Positions 8,201-15,209 of a stretch of 19,458 nt of DNA are shown here, piece after piece. The position numbers were made by a program, and so were the translations under genes. The number at the start of each line of letters is the position of its first letter. Position 1 is the stretch's first letter. The notes below the pieces were generated by a model. The model was not told where the DNA came from. It saw only the letters and a program-made list of their open reading frames with translations, and did no database searches. Source of the stretch: Candidatus Woesearchaeota archaeon (GTDB taxonomy: Archaea; Nanobdellota; Nanobdellia; Woesearchaeales; GW2011-AR9); the NCBI GenBank assembly GCA_016179995.1, contig JACPCC010000053.1, positions 1 to 19,458 of the forward strand, in the 5' to 3' direction.

Positions 8201-11200
8201 GTCCCAATCGAATATCGGTTCGTCAAAGATTAACCACATTTCATCGAGATAATAAAAAGGGTCGGGATTAGTTGGCAAGATACCATAGCCCTCAATGTTA
8301 ACGATTCCGCAGGTAGTAGAATAAACTTTATTGTTGGCCTTGTCGGTAGAATAATAACATATTTTCTGCGATGTAGTAATTTCTAGAGTGCCAGTGCCGC
8401 CATAGGGCTCATCATTAATATAGGGGTAGGGTGGACATTTTAATTCATCTTCTGGATCAGTCATACAGAAAAAAGTGCCTGCAGAAGGAAATCCCTCAGC
8501 CATTACTTCAAATTCTACTTTCGCCGATTTCAAGAAGCTCGTTTCCCAAAACCTTTCTGTAGGGATATATTCGCGTTCGTCTTCAGTCAAAATAATTTTA
8601 GTTTCCGGCGCAGTTATATCAATACTAAAATCAAAATAATCTTCAAAAGGCGCTTGATCAAAAGCTTTACAGACAACTTTGAATTCGTGAGCATAATCGC
8701 CTTGAGGCAAGGTTATGGGTTCAGTTATTTGGTGTTCTTTAGGAGAGTCGCCCACCCAGTCAAATTCTATTTCTTCCAAGCTGCCTTGACGCTGTAGGAA
8801 ACATTTAGCATCTACCGTTGTTCCTAAAGCAAAAGTTACATCTTTACTAGATAATAACATTCCTTTAGTCGGAGCTCGTATTTCAATATTTTCTTCTAAA
8901 TCAAAACTATATTTTTTAACTTCCAGCCGGCTATTTCCTGCCGCATCGGTGCAATTAACTTCCAAATCCGCCCAGCGGATATTTTTTAATTGGTGAAATG
9001 TCGCTTCCAAAACATCGCCTTTATTTTTCTGAATGGAATCTAGGGTGTCTAAAGTTATCTCGGCGCCCGGCTGACGCAAGCTAAAATTACAAGAAGCCAA
9101 CTCGCTTACTTTTTCCAGCCACACTTTAACATCAACTTTTTCATCAGTAATTTGCACTCTATCTTTAATCTCAAAACTGGGCGCGACATTATCAACGTAA
9201 ACCAAAGACTCGTGCGCAGATTCGCGGTTAAAATATTCATCTTCGGAATAGAAAAGTAGTTTGTAAATCTTGCCGTCAACTTCCTCTCTGATTTGATTTA
9301 AAGCCGTAACGTTGATGTCTTGCGGTAAAATATTTTTGGGATATTCTACTTCTTCAAAATTACAGCCCGCTTCCGGGGCATCGGCTGGAACCAAACAGTA
9401 ACCTAATTTTTCGAGATTGTGTTTTTGAGTACTTTCTCCTAAAGATTCTCCATGGAAAGAAAGTATTGGTTTAGTAGTCGATAAAACAACAGGCACTGCC
9501 CCGATTAAAGTAGTAATCGGAGGAGTGATGTCTAGACGACAGGCGTTATTTTTAGATGGTTCAGTAATTAGGCTAAATGCATCACAGTCATTATCTTGAT
9601 CTGCGTTGCTATCTTTAACACATTGACCCTCAAGCCAAGCGCATCGGCCCCAGTTGCAAGAATCTTTTGATTCACTAATTTTACCAAAGACATTAGTGAT
9701 GGGCTGGCCTTTAGTACATTCCAATTCTGAAAGATAGGATTGACAGTCGGTTGCAACGGGTGATGTCGTAGGCAGATCTCCACAAGTCTCACATCTGCTT
9801 AAAGCTGGTTCAGAATCTTTAGTACTCAAGCATCGTCCTAAAGCGGAACAAACATCGGGAGTGCATAAATTATTTTCAAATAGAGGAGCAGAAAATAAAT
9901 CGAACTTAGCGTTGTTTAATTTAGATGGTCCGCACATTTCACAGCGATCATTACGACTATAATTTGCTTCCACACAATAACCGCTGCCCGTTTCTTGGCT
10001 GATGGCGAAAGGAAAATCACCAAGATCCTCATCGCCCAAAACATTGTCGAAAATGTTACTATAATCTACTAAATTTATATCTTCGCTGGCTGTGCTAGCC
10101 GAATCCACCCAGCTGCATTTCTTGGTCAAACAGCTGTTTATCTTACAAGCTTTTTTACTTTGATAATCAAAACAACTTTGGATCTGCTTGCAGCTCTGAC
10201 AATTATCGACGATAGTTTCCGTCGGACCGTAATAAGTGCCGCCGCTCTCTTTCTTGTTGAAAGGCATCACTTTAGCGCTGTCATAAACACAGAAATTTAC
10301 AGGAATTACGGTTGTGTCTTCAGGTGGAGTTGTAATAAAACCATAACATTCATTCTCTTTGTAGAATAGACCTAAAGGATGTATTTCATTAGCACAAGCA
10401 TCATCACTCTTGCAGGCGGTTGCACTTTCTCCATCAGGAGCGCAATAACTTTCTTCACAAATTTCTTGTGTTTCTAATGTGTTTTCAGCAGTACAAGAAG
10501 CACTAGTAGTGCTAGTAGTAGAACCAGATGCATCAGTCGAATAACCAGTACAAATTGTAGTTCCTTCCGGCAAACCAGCACAAAGCTCATTGCCGATAAA
10601 AACAGTTTTTTCCGTGCTATCAGAACGTAATGGAACAGAGTCAAAAGAATATAACACAGTTAGAGTATATTTGTAAGTCCTGCCCCAGTCTACGTCTGAA
10701 TCGTATCGTGGACGAATTACTCCTTTACCTAAAGTTTCTGTAGAGGGTGAATCAACTGGCTCAGTCACTCCCGCCGTAGGCATCTCTTCTTTCTTTAATT
10801 CATAACCACTAACTTCCGGACAAGGGTCTGGCCAGCTTAAAATAACTTTAACTTGACCGCGGATAACTGCAGCAGAGATTACTGAACTCAATAATTTTTC
10901 GGCAGAACATTCTGCAGGAATTGCGACTAACAATAAATCTTTATTATCTGCCAGAAGATCAGCCGAACTGATTAAAAAAGATTCTTCCGCAGACTGATAA
11001 TAATTGGCATAAGTTGCTTTTACTGTATGCAGAGCCTCGTCTGCTGGCACAGATAATTGATAACTGCCATCTTCCTGCGAAATTCCGGCGTATAAACCAT
11101 CCAATAATATTTCTGCTCCCGGCACGGTTCTCCCGCTCAAAGTAACTTTTCCCGAAACTCCAGAAAATATCTTGCCTTCCAAAACAAAATTGATATCGGC

Positions 11201-12196
11201 CATATCTTCTTCTGATGGTAAAGTCACACTCAATTCTGCTGCGCCATATTCTGCATGACTGACAGAAATGGTATAAATGCCCGGAATTAAACTAGGTAAA
11301 GAATAAGTACCATCTGCTCCAGAATAAACCACCATGGGCGTCGGTCCGCGAACACGAATTTCTGCTAACTCTAAAGGTGTATCCACTCCTTCCTCCCTAT
11401 AAGATACTTTTCCACTAATACTTCCCGGCAATCCTAGAGGCAGTAGAGTTATCTGTTTGATTAATTTCTCTTGATCAGATGGAAGTAAAGTAACCGCTAA
11501 AGAAACAGTTTTTGTTTCGTAACTCTCTCCGCCGTCGATAACTAAAGAATATGTTCCTGGAGATAAAGAGAAGTCAGAGACGCCATCAGAGTTAGTGAGA
11601 GAAGAAGGAGGGATTGGGTTTCCAGATAAATCATTAACCTCCAAACTAATACCTTCCAAAGGATCGCCCGCTTCATTTTTAACTATAAATTCGACGAGAA
11701 CATTTTCTAAAGTAACTCCGCATTGGCTTTGACAGGCGCTAAGACCCATGCCGGAGATAAAATTATCGCCGTTGAATTCCAACTCTTTACTTTCAATCAA
11801 ACCCTGGCAAGAAAAAATATTCGAAGTTATTTGACAAACTTTTCCAGAATCATCATCATAACTACAGCAGCCTGAAGTAGTACATTGGGCTTCGTCGCCC
11901 CTTGGCACTACAACTCCCCCTTTTAGAGTGCACGAACTACGCGGCATTTCATTACAGCCTTCATCAGCTAAACCACAAGTTACTAACTGACATTCTGGCA
12001 ATCGATTACAACTTCCAGACCTAACTTCACAAACTGCACCACAGGCTTCTTTTAAAGCCCCACCCTCATCATCTTTACAATTCATTTCTACGTTAGTAGG
12101 ATGCAAAATACAGGTTACTGCCAAAGAAAACGCGGGCAAAGTGACTAGGAATAGAAATACAATTAAGCTAAACACACCTCTTTTTTTACAGTTCAT
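5231..12196 (-). CDS. Giant Cys-rich, Ig-repeat surface protein with TM anchor and cytoplasmic tail
   Basis: A 2321-residue single-pass surface protein. Domains in order: signal peptide 1-26; a 16-Cys module at 29-159; three carboxypeptidase-regulatory/Cna-B-like beta-sandwiches at about 163-425; a fibronectin-III-like stretch to ~535; a Cys-rich region to ~880; about eight Ig-like units of 85-115 residues from ~885 to ~1680 (boundaries such as DITAPETK, DLTAPIIN), most with two Cys; a low-complexity Ser/Thr/Asn/Lys linker at ~1680-1815; another beta domain; thrombospondin type-3-like calcium loops at ~1990-2085 (DTDSDGLPDGWE, DTNQNGLTDGEE); one TM helix at ~2120-2147; and a 174-residue basic cytoplasmic tail. 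The design is that of an adhesin. The long tail, unusual for a simple anchor, suggests intracellular contacts. A TATA box lies just above the ATG. It heads the minus-strand locus of prepilin-like genes. Exact function unknown. Confidence 0.85.
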   Translation of the reverse strand: MNCKKRGVFSLIVFLFLVTLPAFSLAVTCILHPTNVEMNCKDDEGGALKEACGAVCEVRSGSCNRLPECQLVTCGLADEGCNEMPRSSCTLKGGVVVPRGDEAQCTTSGCCSYDDDSGKVCQITSNIFSCQGLIESKELEFNGDNFISGMGLSACQSQCGVTLENVLVEFIVKNEAGDPLEGISLEVNDLSGNPIPPSSLTNSDGVSDFSLSPGTYSLVIDGGESYETKTVSLAVTLLPSDQEKLIKQITLLPLGLPGSISGKVSYREEGVDTPLELAEIRVRGPTPMVVYSGADGTYSLPSLIPGIYTISVSHAEYGAAELSVTLPSEEDMADINFVLEGKIFSGVSGKVTLSGRTVPGAEILLDGLYAGISQEDGSYQLSVPADEALHTVKATYANYYQSAEESFLISSADLLADNKDLLLVAIPAECSAEKLLSSVISAAVIRGQVKVILSWPDPCPEVSGYELKKEEMPTAGVTEPVDSPSTETLGKGVIRPRYDSDVDWGRTYKYTLTVLYSFDSVPLRSDSTEKTVFIGNELCAGLPEGTTICTGYSTDASGSTTSTTSASCTAENTLETQEICEESYCAPDGESATACKSDDACANEIHPLGLFYKENECYGFITTPPEDTTVIPVNFCVYDSAKVMPFNKKESGGTYYGPTETIVDNCQSCKQIQSCFDYQSKKACKINSCLTKKCSWVDSASTASEDINLVDYSNIFDNVLGDEDLGDFPFAISQETGSGYCVEANYSRNDRCEMCGPSKLNNAKFDLFSAPLFENNLCTPDVCSALGRCLSTKDSEPALSRCETCGDLPTTSPVATDCQSYLSELECTKGQPITNVFGKISESKDSCNWGRCAWLEGQCVKDSNADQDNDCDAFSLITEPSKNNACRLDITPPITTLIGAVPVVLSTTKPILSFHGESLGESTQKHNLEKLGYCLVPADAPEAGCNFEEVEYPKNILPQDINVTALNQIREEVDGKIYKLLFYSEDEYFNRESAHESLVYVDNVAPSFEIKDRVQITDEKVDVKVWLEKVSELASCNFSLRQPGAEITLDTLDSIQKNKGDVLEATFHQLKNIRWADLEVNCTDAAGNSRLEVKKYSFDLEENIEIRAPTKGMLLSSKDVTFALGTTVDAKCFLQRQGSLEEIEFDWVGDSPKEHQITEPITLPQGDYAHEFKVVCKAFDQAPFEDYFDFSIDITAPETKIILTEDEREYIPTERFWETSFLKSAKVEFEVMAEGFPSAGTFFCMTDPEDELKCPPYPYINDEPYGGTGTLEITTSQKICYYSTDKANNKVYSTTCGIVNIEGYGILPTNPDPFYYLDEMWLIFDEPIFDWDFATKVPTSECRFDFKPEFDYLDVLDSQILTPEADGLFHVRNFPQLVFKSYPENGGEFTIYVKCKGLGEELSPEQKIHIEYDPYSPLITKAYADPDLVTEDTKTNLFDYTDRKTVCKYSDNSEGKGSADFLGMEYSFPGYSENLLALVHEDIFDLHSFFSPTGKKDYVLNTQCATGAGKQSDVKEIKFKVDFTSLGYITDISPASADLYFTTTPNVPISINTSRSANCEYKLNDTYEPFSETGGKTHRTVLTGLKESVYHVPIKCEMEGGHRLESEIIFTIDLTAPIINRIEDGNFSCGSANLAVYVYTNEEKIEEYFYEIYDQGNLSRIIEEKEKAAKSKNEAGAKGSNLGTSKKAASSSGDASTSKDASKDTSKDTSKDTTKDTSGSASSSSASSSSASGSGSNLAGKAVSGVGGTTNNPAASDNPTTNNPTTNNPATNNAATNNNQAVSDNPTTSQNPQNPLTSQNPLTAQNSLLNPALPSSLAPSTPPATKGQLVHVGRVSLSTALAADNISWSGAIQVDTTNLTVGNVYTFKVWVADKAGNRGLPKESDGIAIVASNYSICVKDESLPMIDVLTNETCRATLAELICKDNTGCKNIGFSQQALGEKIENVKCNASTPYKGEKISFNRTGVLCYKAEDYSGNNFSNKQKITFSDIDGDAIANSCDKCPKTIANKIVDDKGCANGETPDGPEDDTDSDGLPDGWEKMFDAEDCQFSYLSPDTNQNGLTDGEEDYDQDTYTNYEEYIGKSDPCNGKDKPGEWQTEPPWKGNRTEPPQPPGPIGATGSSLVTLILLIVGLLLVLGGSGYLIYYYKYSPQAQQAQATKGRSSLGGAGLAGGAGLRTYGSDSSRRAATTEKPAASGKWLAGKLRTERLKSKQKRELFGEFDQSSEEIPHLDSLLTQKKAGSVVEKVGALAQKYAEHKDEIKPGLRKEEKSIFAKLENIGSVTKSKGADTGTSASLSKIIPKDDAQDIFSALKNISKERKKK

Positions 12197-12223
12197 TTGC
12201 TAGAGGGAATAAAACTCACAGCG

Positions 12224-12231
12224 TTTATAAA
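12224..12231 (-). promoter_or_regulatory. TATA box for the giant surface protein gene
   Basis: TTTATAAA centred about 31 nt above the ATG at 12196 predicts a leader of only about 5 nt, so this large gene would be effectively leaderless. No Shine-Dalgarno string is visible before the ATG. Confidence 0.55.
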
Positions 12232-12334
12232 TGTTTGGAAGTTTAGCGAGGAAGAGAAAAAGATTAACTGATCTCAGTGTTTAATTTTAAAAAATAATAA
12301 TAATTTGAAGCCAGAAACTAGTGATTACACGGCC

Positions 12335-12478
12335 TCATTTTATCTTTCTAATAAAGGCACGCATCGTTGTTGCTTTTACTATACTGCCTGCCCCCAATTT
12401 TGTTGGTACTTCTTTAAGATAAATTAGATACTTTTTATCCATCATCTCAACTTCTTGTTGACAAAGTAAATCGGGCAT
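12335..12478 (-). CDS. Small hypothetical protein (47 residues)
   Basis: A short reading frame, MPDLLCQQEVEMMDKKYLIY..., ending in a basic MRAFIRKIK. It has no recognisable domain, signal peptide or zinc motif. Support for a real gene: composition is protein-like and not AT-biased, and a TATA box (12501-12508) is centred about 26 nt above the ATG, exactly right for a leaderless transcript. The same box may serve the divergent regulator gene. It might instead be a remnant of a longer gene or a chance frame; an internal Met at residue 12 or 13 could also be the start. The surrounding 12197-12334 shows only the giant-gene promoter and AT-rich DNA. Confidence 0.45.
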   Translation of the reverse strand: MPDLLCQQEVEMMDKKYLIYLKEVPTKLGAGSIVKATTMRAFIRKIK

Positions 12479-12500
12479 GATAAGTTTTTATCAAGAAACA

Positions 12501-12508
12501 TTTATATA
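12501..12508. promoter_or_regulatory. Divergent TATA box between the small ORF and the regulator
   Basis: TTTATATA reads TATATAAA on the other strand. On the minus strand it is centred 26 nt above the small-ORF ATG (12478), predicting a leaderless message. On the plus strand it predicts a start near 12531 and a ~24-nt leader for the regulator at 12555; purine-rich DNA just upstream could act as a BRE. A weaker AT-rich run, AAATATTAATAA, nearer to 12555 is an alternative plus-strand box. Confidence 0.45.
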
Positions 12509-12554
12509 CTTGTCGATTAAAAAAAGTTAAAATATTAATAATAAACCGCTAAAA

Positions 12555-13487
12555 ATGAAAAGTTTTTCACCAAAATTAGATAAAATAAGTGAAAATATCA
12601 TTTATCTCTTCTCATTAGATTCTCGTCAAACTGTTTCCGCTTTAGCTGAAGAATTAAAACTTAACAGAAAAATTGTAGAACACAGAGTAAATAAACTCTT
12701 TAGAGAGAGATGTGTCAAACCTATAACCATCACCAATGAAGCAGGTAGGATATGTTTTACCATGTTTATCAAACTAAGAATTATTGATGAGACCACTTTA
12801 GACAAAATTAAAAAGTTATCTGGCTTATTAAAACTAAAAGAGACTTTGGGATTATATGATTTGTCTATTCTTTTCAGTGTCTATGACCAAAAAGATATGG
12901 AAGAGACCATTTCCAAACTCAGTAATATTTTGCACAACAAAATATTAAGTTATGAAGTCGTGCCTCATACCTTTGAAGACACGCTAGGGTATAAGTCATT
13001 TTGTCATGATGCACAATATCTTCAAAAGTATGCCCTGCTTGAACCCAAAGCTATTATTCTTTCAGATAAAGAAGTTTTAGTGTTAGAACATTTAAAGAAA
13101 AACACATTGATTAGTTATGCTGAACTTTCTAAACAAACAGGAATTGTTTACTTAAAGTTAAAAGAAATCCAAGATAAATTAATTCAAAATGATTTAATAC
13201 GTTTTTCTTTAGATCCAGATTATGACAAATTGGGTTTGAATTTTCATAATATCCTAATAAAAATGAAGTTAGGTAAGAAAGAGGCTTTTGAGCAGTATCT
13301 TAAAACGCATCCCCGTATTCATTGGGTAAAGTATTCCAAAGGTAGATGGGATTATGTTTTATCCGTTACAGCTAGAAGTATCAATGAATTTATTGATATC
13401 AGCAAACAAATACGAGCAGATAATAATAATTTAATATTAGATGAAACATCTTTGATAACTAAAGTTGAAGAAATGAGGAAATACTAA
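12555..13487 (+). CDS. Tandem Lrp/AsnC-like transcriptional regulator
   Basis: A 310-residue protein built as two repeats of an Lrp-like plan. Residues ~8-60 form a winged helix-turn-helix (SALAEELKLNRKIVEHRVNKL), followed by a ferredoxin-like RAM-type domain at ~68-140. A second winged helix at ~165-222 (SYAELSKQTGIVYLKLKEIQ) is followed by a second RAM-type domain to the end. Ordinary Lrp proteins have one such unit (~150 residues), so this is an internal duplication or fusion; as a monomer it would resemble an Lrp dimer. The second recognition helix has few Arg/Lys, so DNA contact may rest mainly on the first. Its stop overlaps the next ATG by 1 nt (TAATG), coupling it to the nucleosidase. 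Likely targets, such as that gene or the flanking envelope operons, are inference. Confidence 0.82.
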   Translation: MKSFSPKLDKISENIIYLFSLDSRQTVSALAEELKLNRKIVEHRVNKLFRERCVKPITITNEAGRICFTMFIKLRIIDETTLDKIKKLSGLLKLKETLGLYDLSILFSVYDQKDMEETISKLSNILHNKILSYEVVPHTFEDTLGYKSFCHDAQYLQKYALLEPKAIILSDKEVLVLEHLKKNTLISYAELSKQTGIVYLKLKEIQDKLIQNDLIRFSLDPDYDKLGLNFHNILIKMKLGKKEAFEQYLKTHPRIHWVKYSKGRWDYVLSVTARSINEFIDISKQIRADNNNLILDETSLITKVEEMRKY

Positions 13488-14209
13488 TGAATATCGGAAT
13501 TATAGGGGCCATGGATACAGAAATAGCCATGTATAAAGAACATCTTACCCAGATAAAGGAAGTTTATTACAAAACTTTAATATTTTATACTGGAAAATTA
13601 CATGGGAAAGAGGTCGTAGTGGTAAAATCTGGAGTAGGAAAAGTGTTTGCGGCTATGATTTGCCAGTATTTAATTGATAGATTTAAAGTTGGAATGGTTT
13701 TATTTACTGGTGTAGGAGGTTCACTAAATCTAAAATTGGAGATTGGTGACGTGGTTGTTAGTTCAGATTCCGTACACCATGACTTTGATGCTACGGCTTT
13801 AGGCTTTCCTCGAGGTAAAGTATCTTATAGTAAATATCGTTTTTTTAAAGCTGATGAGAAATTAGTTAAATTAGCTTTACAAGCTAAACTAGCTAAGGGT
13901 AGAATTATTAAAGGAAGAATTCTTACAGGAGATCAATTCTTAACACATAAAGAAAAGAAAAAAAATAAATATTTAATTGAAGAATTACGGGGAGATTGTA
14001 TTGAAATGGAAGGAGCAGCCATAGCCCAAGTATGTGTCATTAATGAAATACCTCATTTAATTGTACGCACTATTTCTGATAAAGCCGACGGTACTGCCGT
14101 AGAAGATTATAATAATTTTTTCCCTGTTGTGGCTAAGAATTCGTTTGAGATTGTAAATTGGGTAATAACAAATATTAAGGCAACCGGTAAAATTTACTCT
14201 GTTTTGTAG
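13487..14209 (+). CDS. mtnN: 5'-methylthioadenosine/S-adenosylhomocysteine nucleosidase (MTAN)
   Basis: A 240-residue cytosolic enzyme of the MTAN/PNP-UDP phosphorylase superfamily. It hydrolyses the glycosidic bond of MTA and SAH, giving adenine plus methylthioribose or S-ribosylhomocysteine. Motifs match the bacterial enzyme along its length: MNIGIIGAMDTEIAM with catalytic Glu12, SGVGK at 48-52, TGVGGSL at 74-80, TGDQF at 147-151, IEMEGAAIAQVC at 172-183 with Glu175 (E. coli Glu174), and RTISDKADG at 194-202 with Asp198 (E. coli Asp197). Length is normal. Many archaea use an MTA phosphorylase instead, so a bacterial-type MTAN hints at gene transfer, though base composition does not stand out. 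Translation is coupled to the upstream regulator by a 1-nt overlap, which is an uncommon partnership. Confidence 0.92.
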   Translation: MNIGIIGAMDTEIAMYKEHLTQIKEVYYKTLIFYTGKLHGKEVVVVKSGVGKVFAAMICQYLIDRFKVGMVLFTGVGGSLNLKLEIGDVVVSSDSVHHDFDATALGFPRGKVSYSKYRFFKADEKLVKLALQAKLAKGRIIKGRILTGDQFLTHKEKKKNKYLIEELRGDCIEMEGAAIAQVCVINEIPHLIVRTISDKADGTAVEDYNNFFPVVAKNSFEIVNWVITNIKATGKIYSVL

Positions 14210-14238
14210 TTTTTATAAAGCCTTCCAGTGTATTGGAA
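14210..14238 (+). terminator. Possible terminator between convergent genes
   Basis: A run of five T (14210-14214) directly follows the nucleosidase stop codon. Nine nt later TTCCA/TGGAA (14223-14227 with 14234-14238) forms a 5-bp hairpin with a 6-nt loop. The site lies in the 70-bp gap between convergent genes, where a terminator is expected. The stem is short, so support is modest. Confidence 0.35.
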
Positions 14239-14279
14239 ACCTATTTAAAAGCCCATTGTTTCTTGGAATTTTAACAGAT

Positions 14280-15209
14280 TCACTTCTTATTCATCTCTTC
14301 CAACCGTTCAAAAGCTGATCTTTCCGGTGCAACCGGTTTAGGCGGATGCCGTTTAGAAAGTTTGTCTAATTTATGGAAATAGTCGTCTTTCTTTTCTACT
14401 TTATCCGGCAGGAAACCTTGCTCGAGAAGAAATTCTTCTCTTTGCTGTTTTTTTATCTTGGCTTCATGTTCTTCTTTTAATTTTTCTAGTTTCTCCTGTT
14501 TTTGCGGTGTAGAAAAGAATGGCGAGAAGATTCTAAATGGATTCTTCTTTTCCGGTGTTTTCTTCTCCCAGAAAATCTGCCAGCGCGGATGATATTTTTT
14601 GATAAAATAATGACCTATGAAAATAACCGCAAAGATTACTGCTAAGATAATGATGGCAAATAAAAATGAATAGAAATTAGTTTTCTTTTGCAGTTCGATT
14701 GGAATGGTTTCATTCCTCTGCGCTTTTTGCGGCAGATAGATTAATTCTTCAGTAATTGGTTTATTTTCTTTACATTTGTTTTCGCAAGAAGCCTCGCTCA
14801 ATTGCGGATTGAAGCGATAGCTTTCTACCTCATGATTTTTAGCTCCGATTTCGCAACGTAATTGATTATAAGTAGTTTGACAATAGTTTATATCACTGTA
14901 AGAAAACTGACAGCATCCCGGCTGGCACCATTGTTCTTTAGTAGACGGTCCTTTCGGACAATGTCCGGCATACTCTTCCGTACAGGATGTTTGACAAATG
15001 ATACGTTGACACTCGGGGAGACTTGAACAATAATTACTGGAGTAATGTTCTGGTAGATTACATCCTAAATTATTAGAACATTCCCTGCTAGCTTGTTCCT
15101 GGCTTAAATCCAAACAGTAGAATGGGCTGTCTTTATAGACGAAACATTCGGCTGAGGCTAAAGGGAGGAGAATAAGGAGTACTAAGATTAAAGGAAGGAG
15201 TTGGGTCAT
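14280..15209 (-). CDS. Cys-rich type I membrane protein sharing the 16-Cys module
   Basis: A 309-residue protein starting MTQLLPLILVLLILLPLASA, a clear signal peptide cut near residue 20. Residues 22-146 hold 16 cysteines in the same order as residues 29-159 of the giant surface protein, including LPECQ, a GCC pair and a CQxTxN motif. A TM helix lies at ~180-203, then a 106-residue highly charged cytoplasmic tail, probably coiled coil (EKLEKLKEEHEAKIKKQQRE). I prefer the ATG at 15209, which overlaps the stop of the upstream gene as ATGA; an in-frame GTG at 15221 would add four residues and has less support. It is co-transcribed with the 844-residue prepilin-like gene. It looks like a short membrane-bound partner or paralogue of the giant protein. 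Function unknown. Confidence 0.82.
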   Translation of the reverse strand: MTQLLPLILVLLILLPLASAECFVYKDSPFYCLDLSQEQASRECSNNLGCNLPEHYSSNYCSSLPECQRIICQTSCTEEYAGHCPKGPSTKEQWCQPGCCQFSYSDINYCQTTYNQLRCEIGAKNHEVESYRFNPQLSEASCENKCKENKPITEELIYLPQKAQRNETIPIELQKKTNFYSFLFAIIILAVIFAVIFIGHYFIKKYHPRWQIFWEKKTPEKKNPFRIFSPFFSTPQKQEKLEKLKEEHEAKIKKQQREEFLLEQGFLPDKVEKKDDYFHKLDKLSKRHPPKPVAPERSAFERLEEMNKK

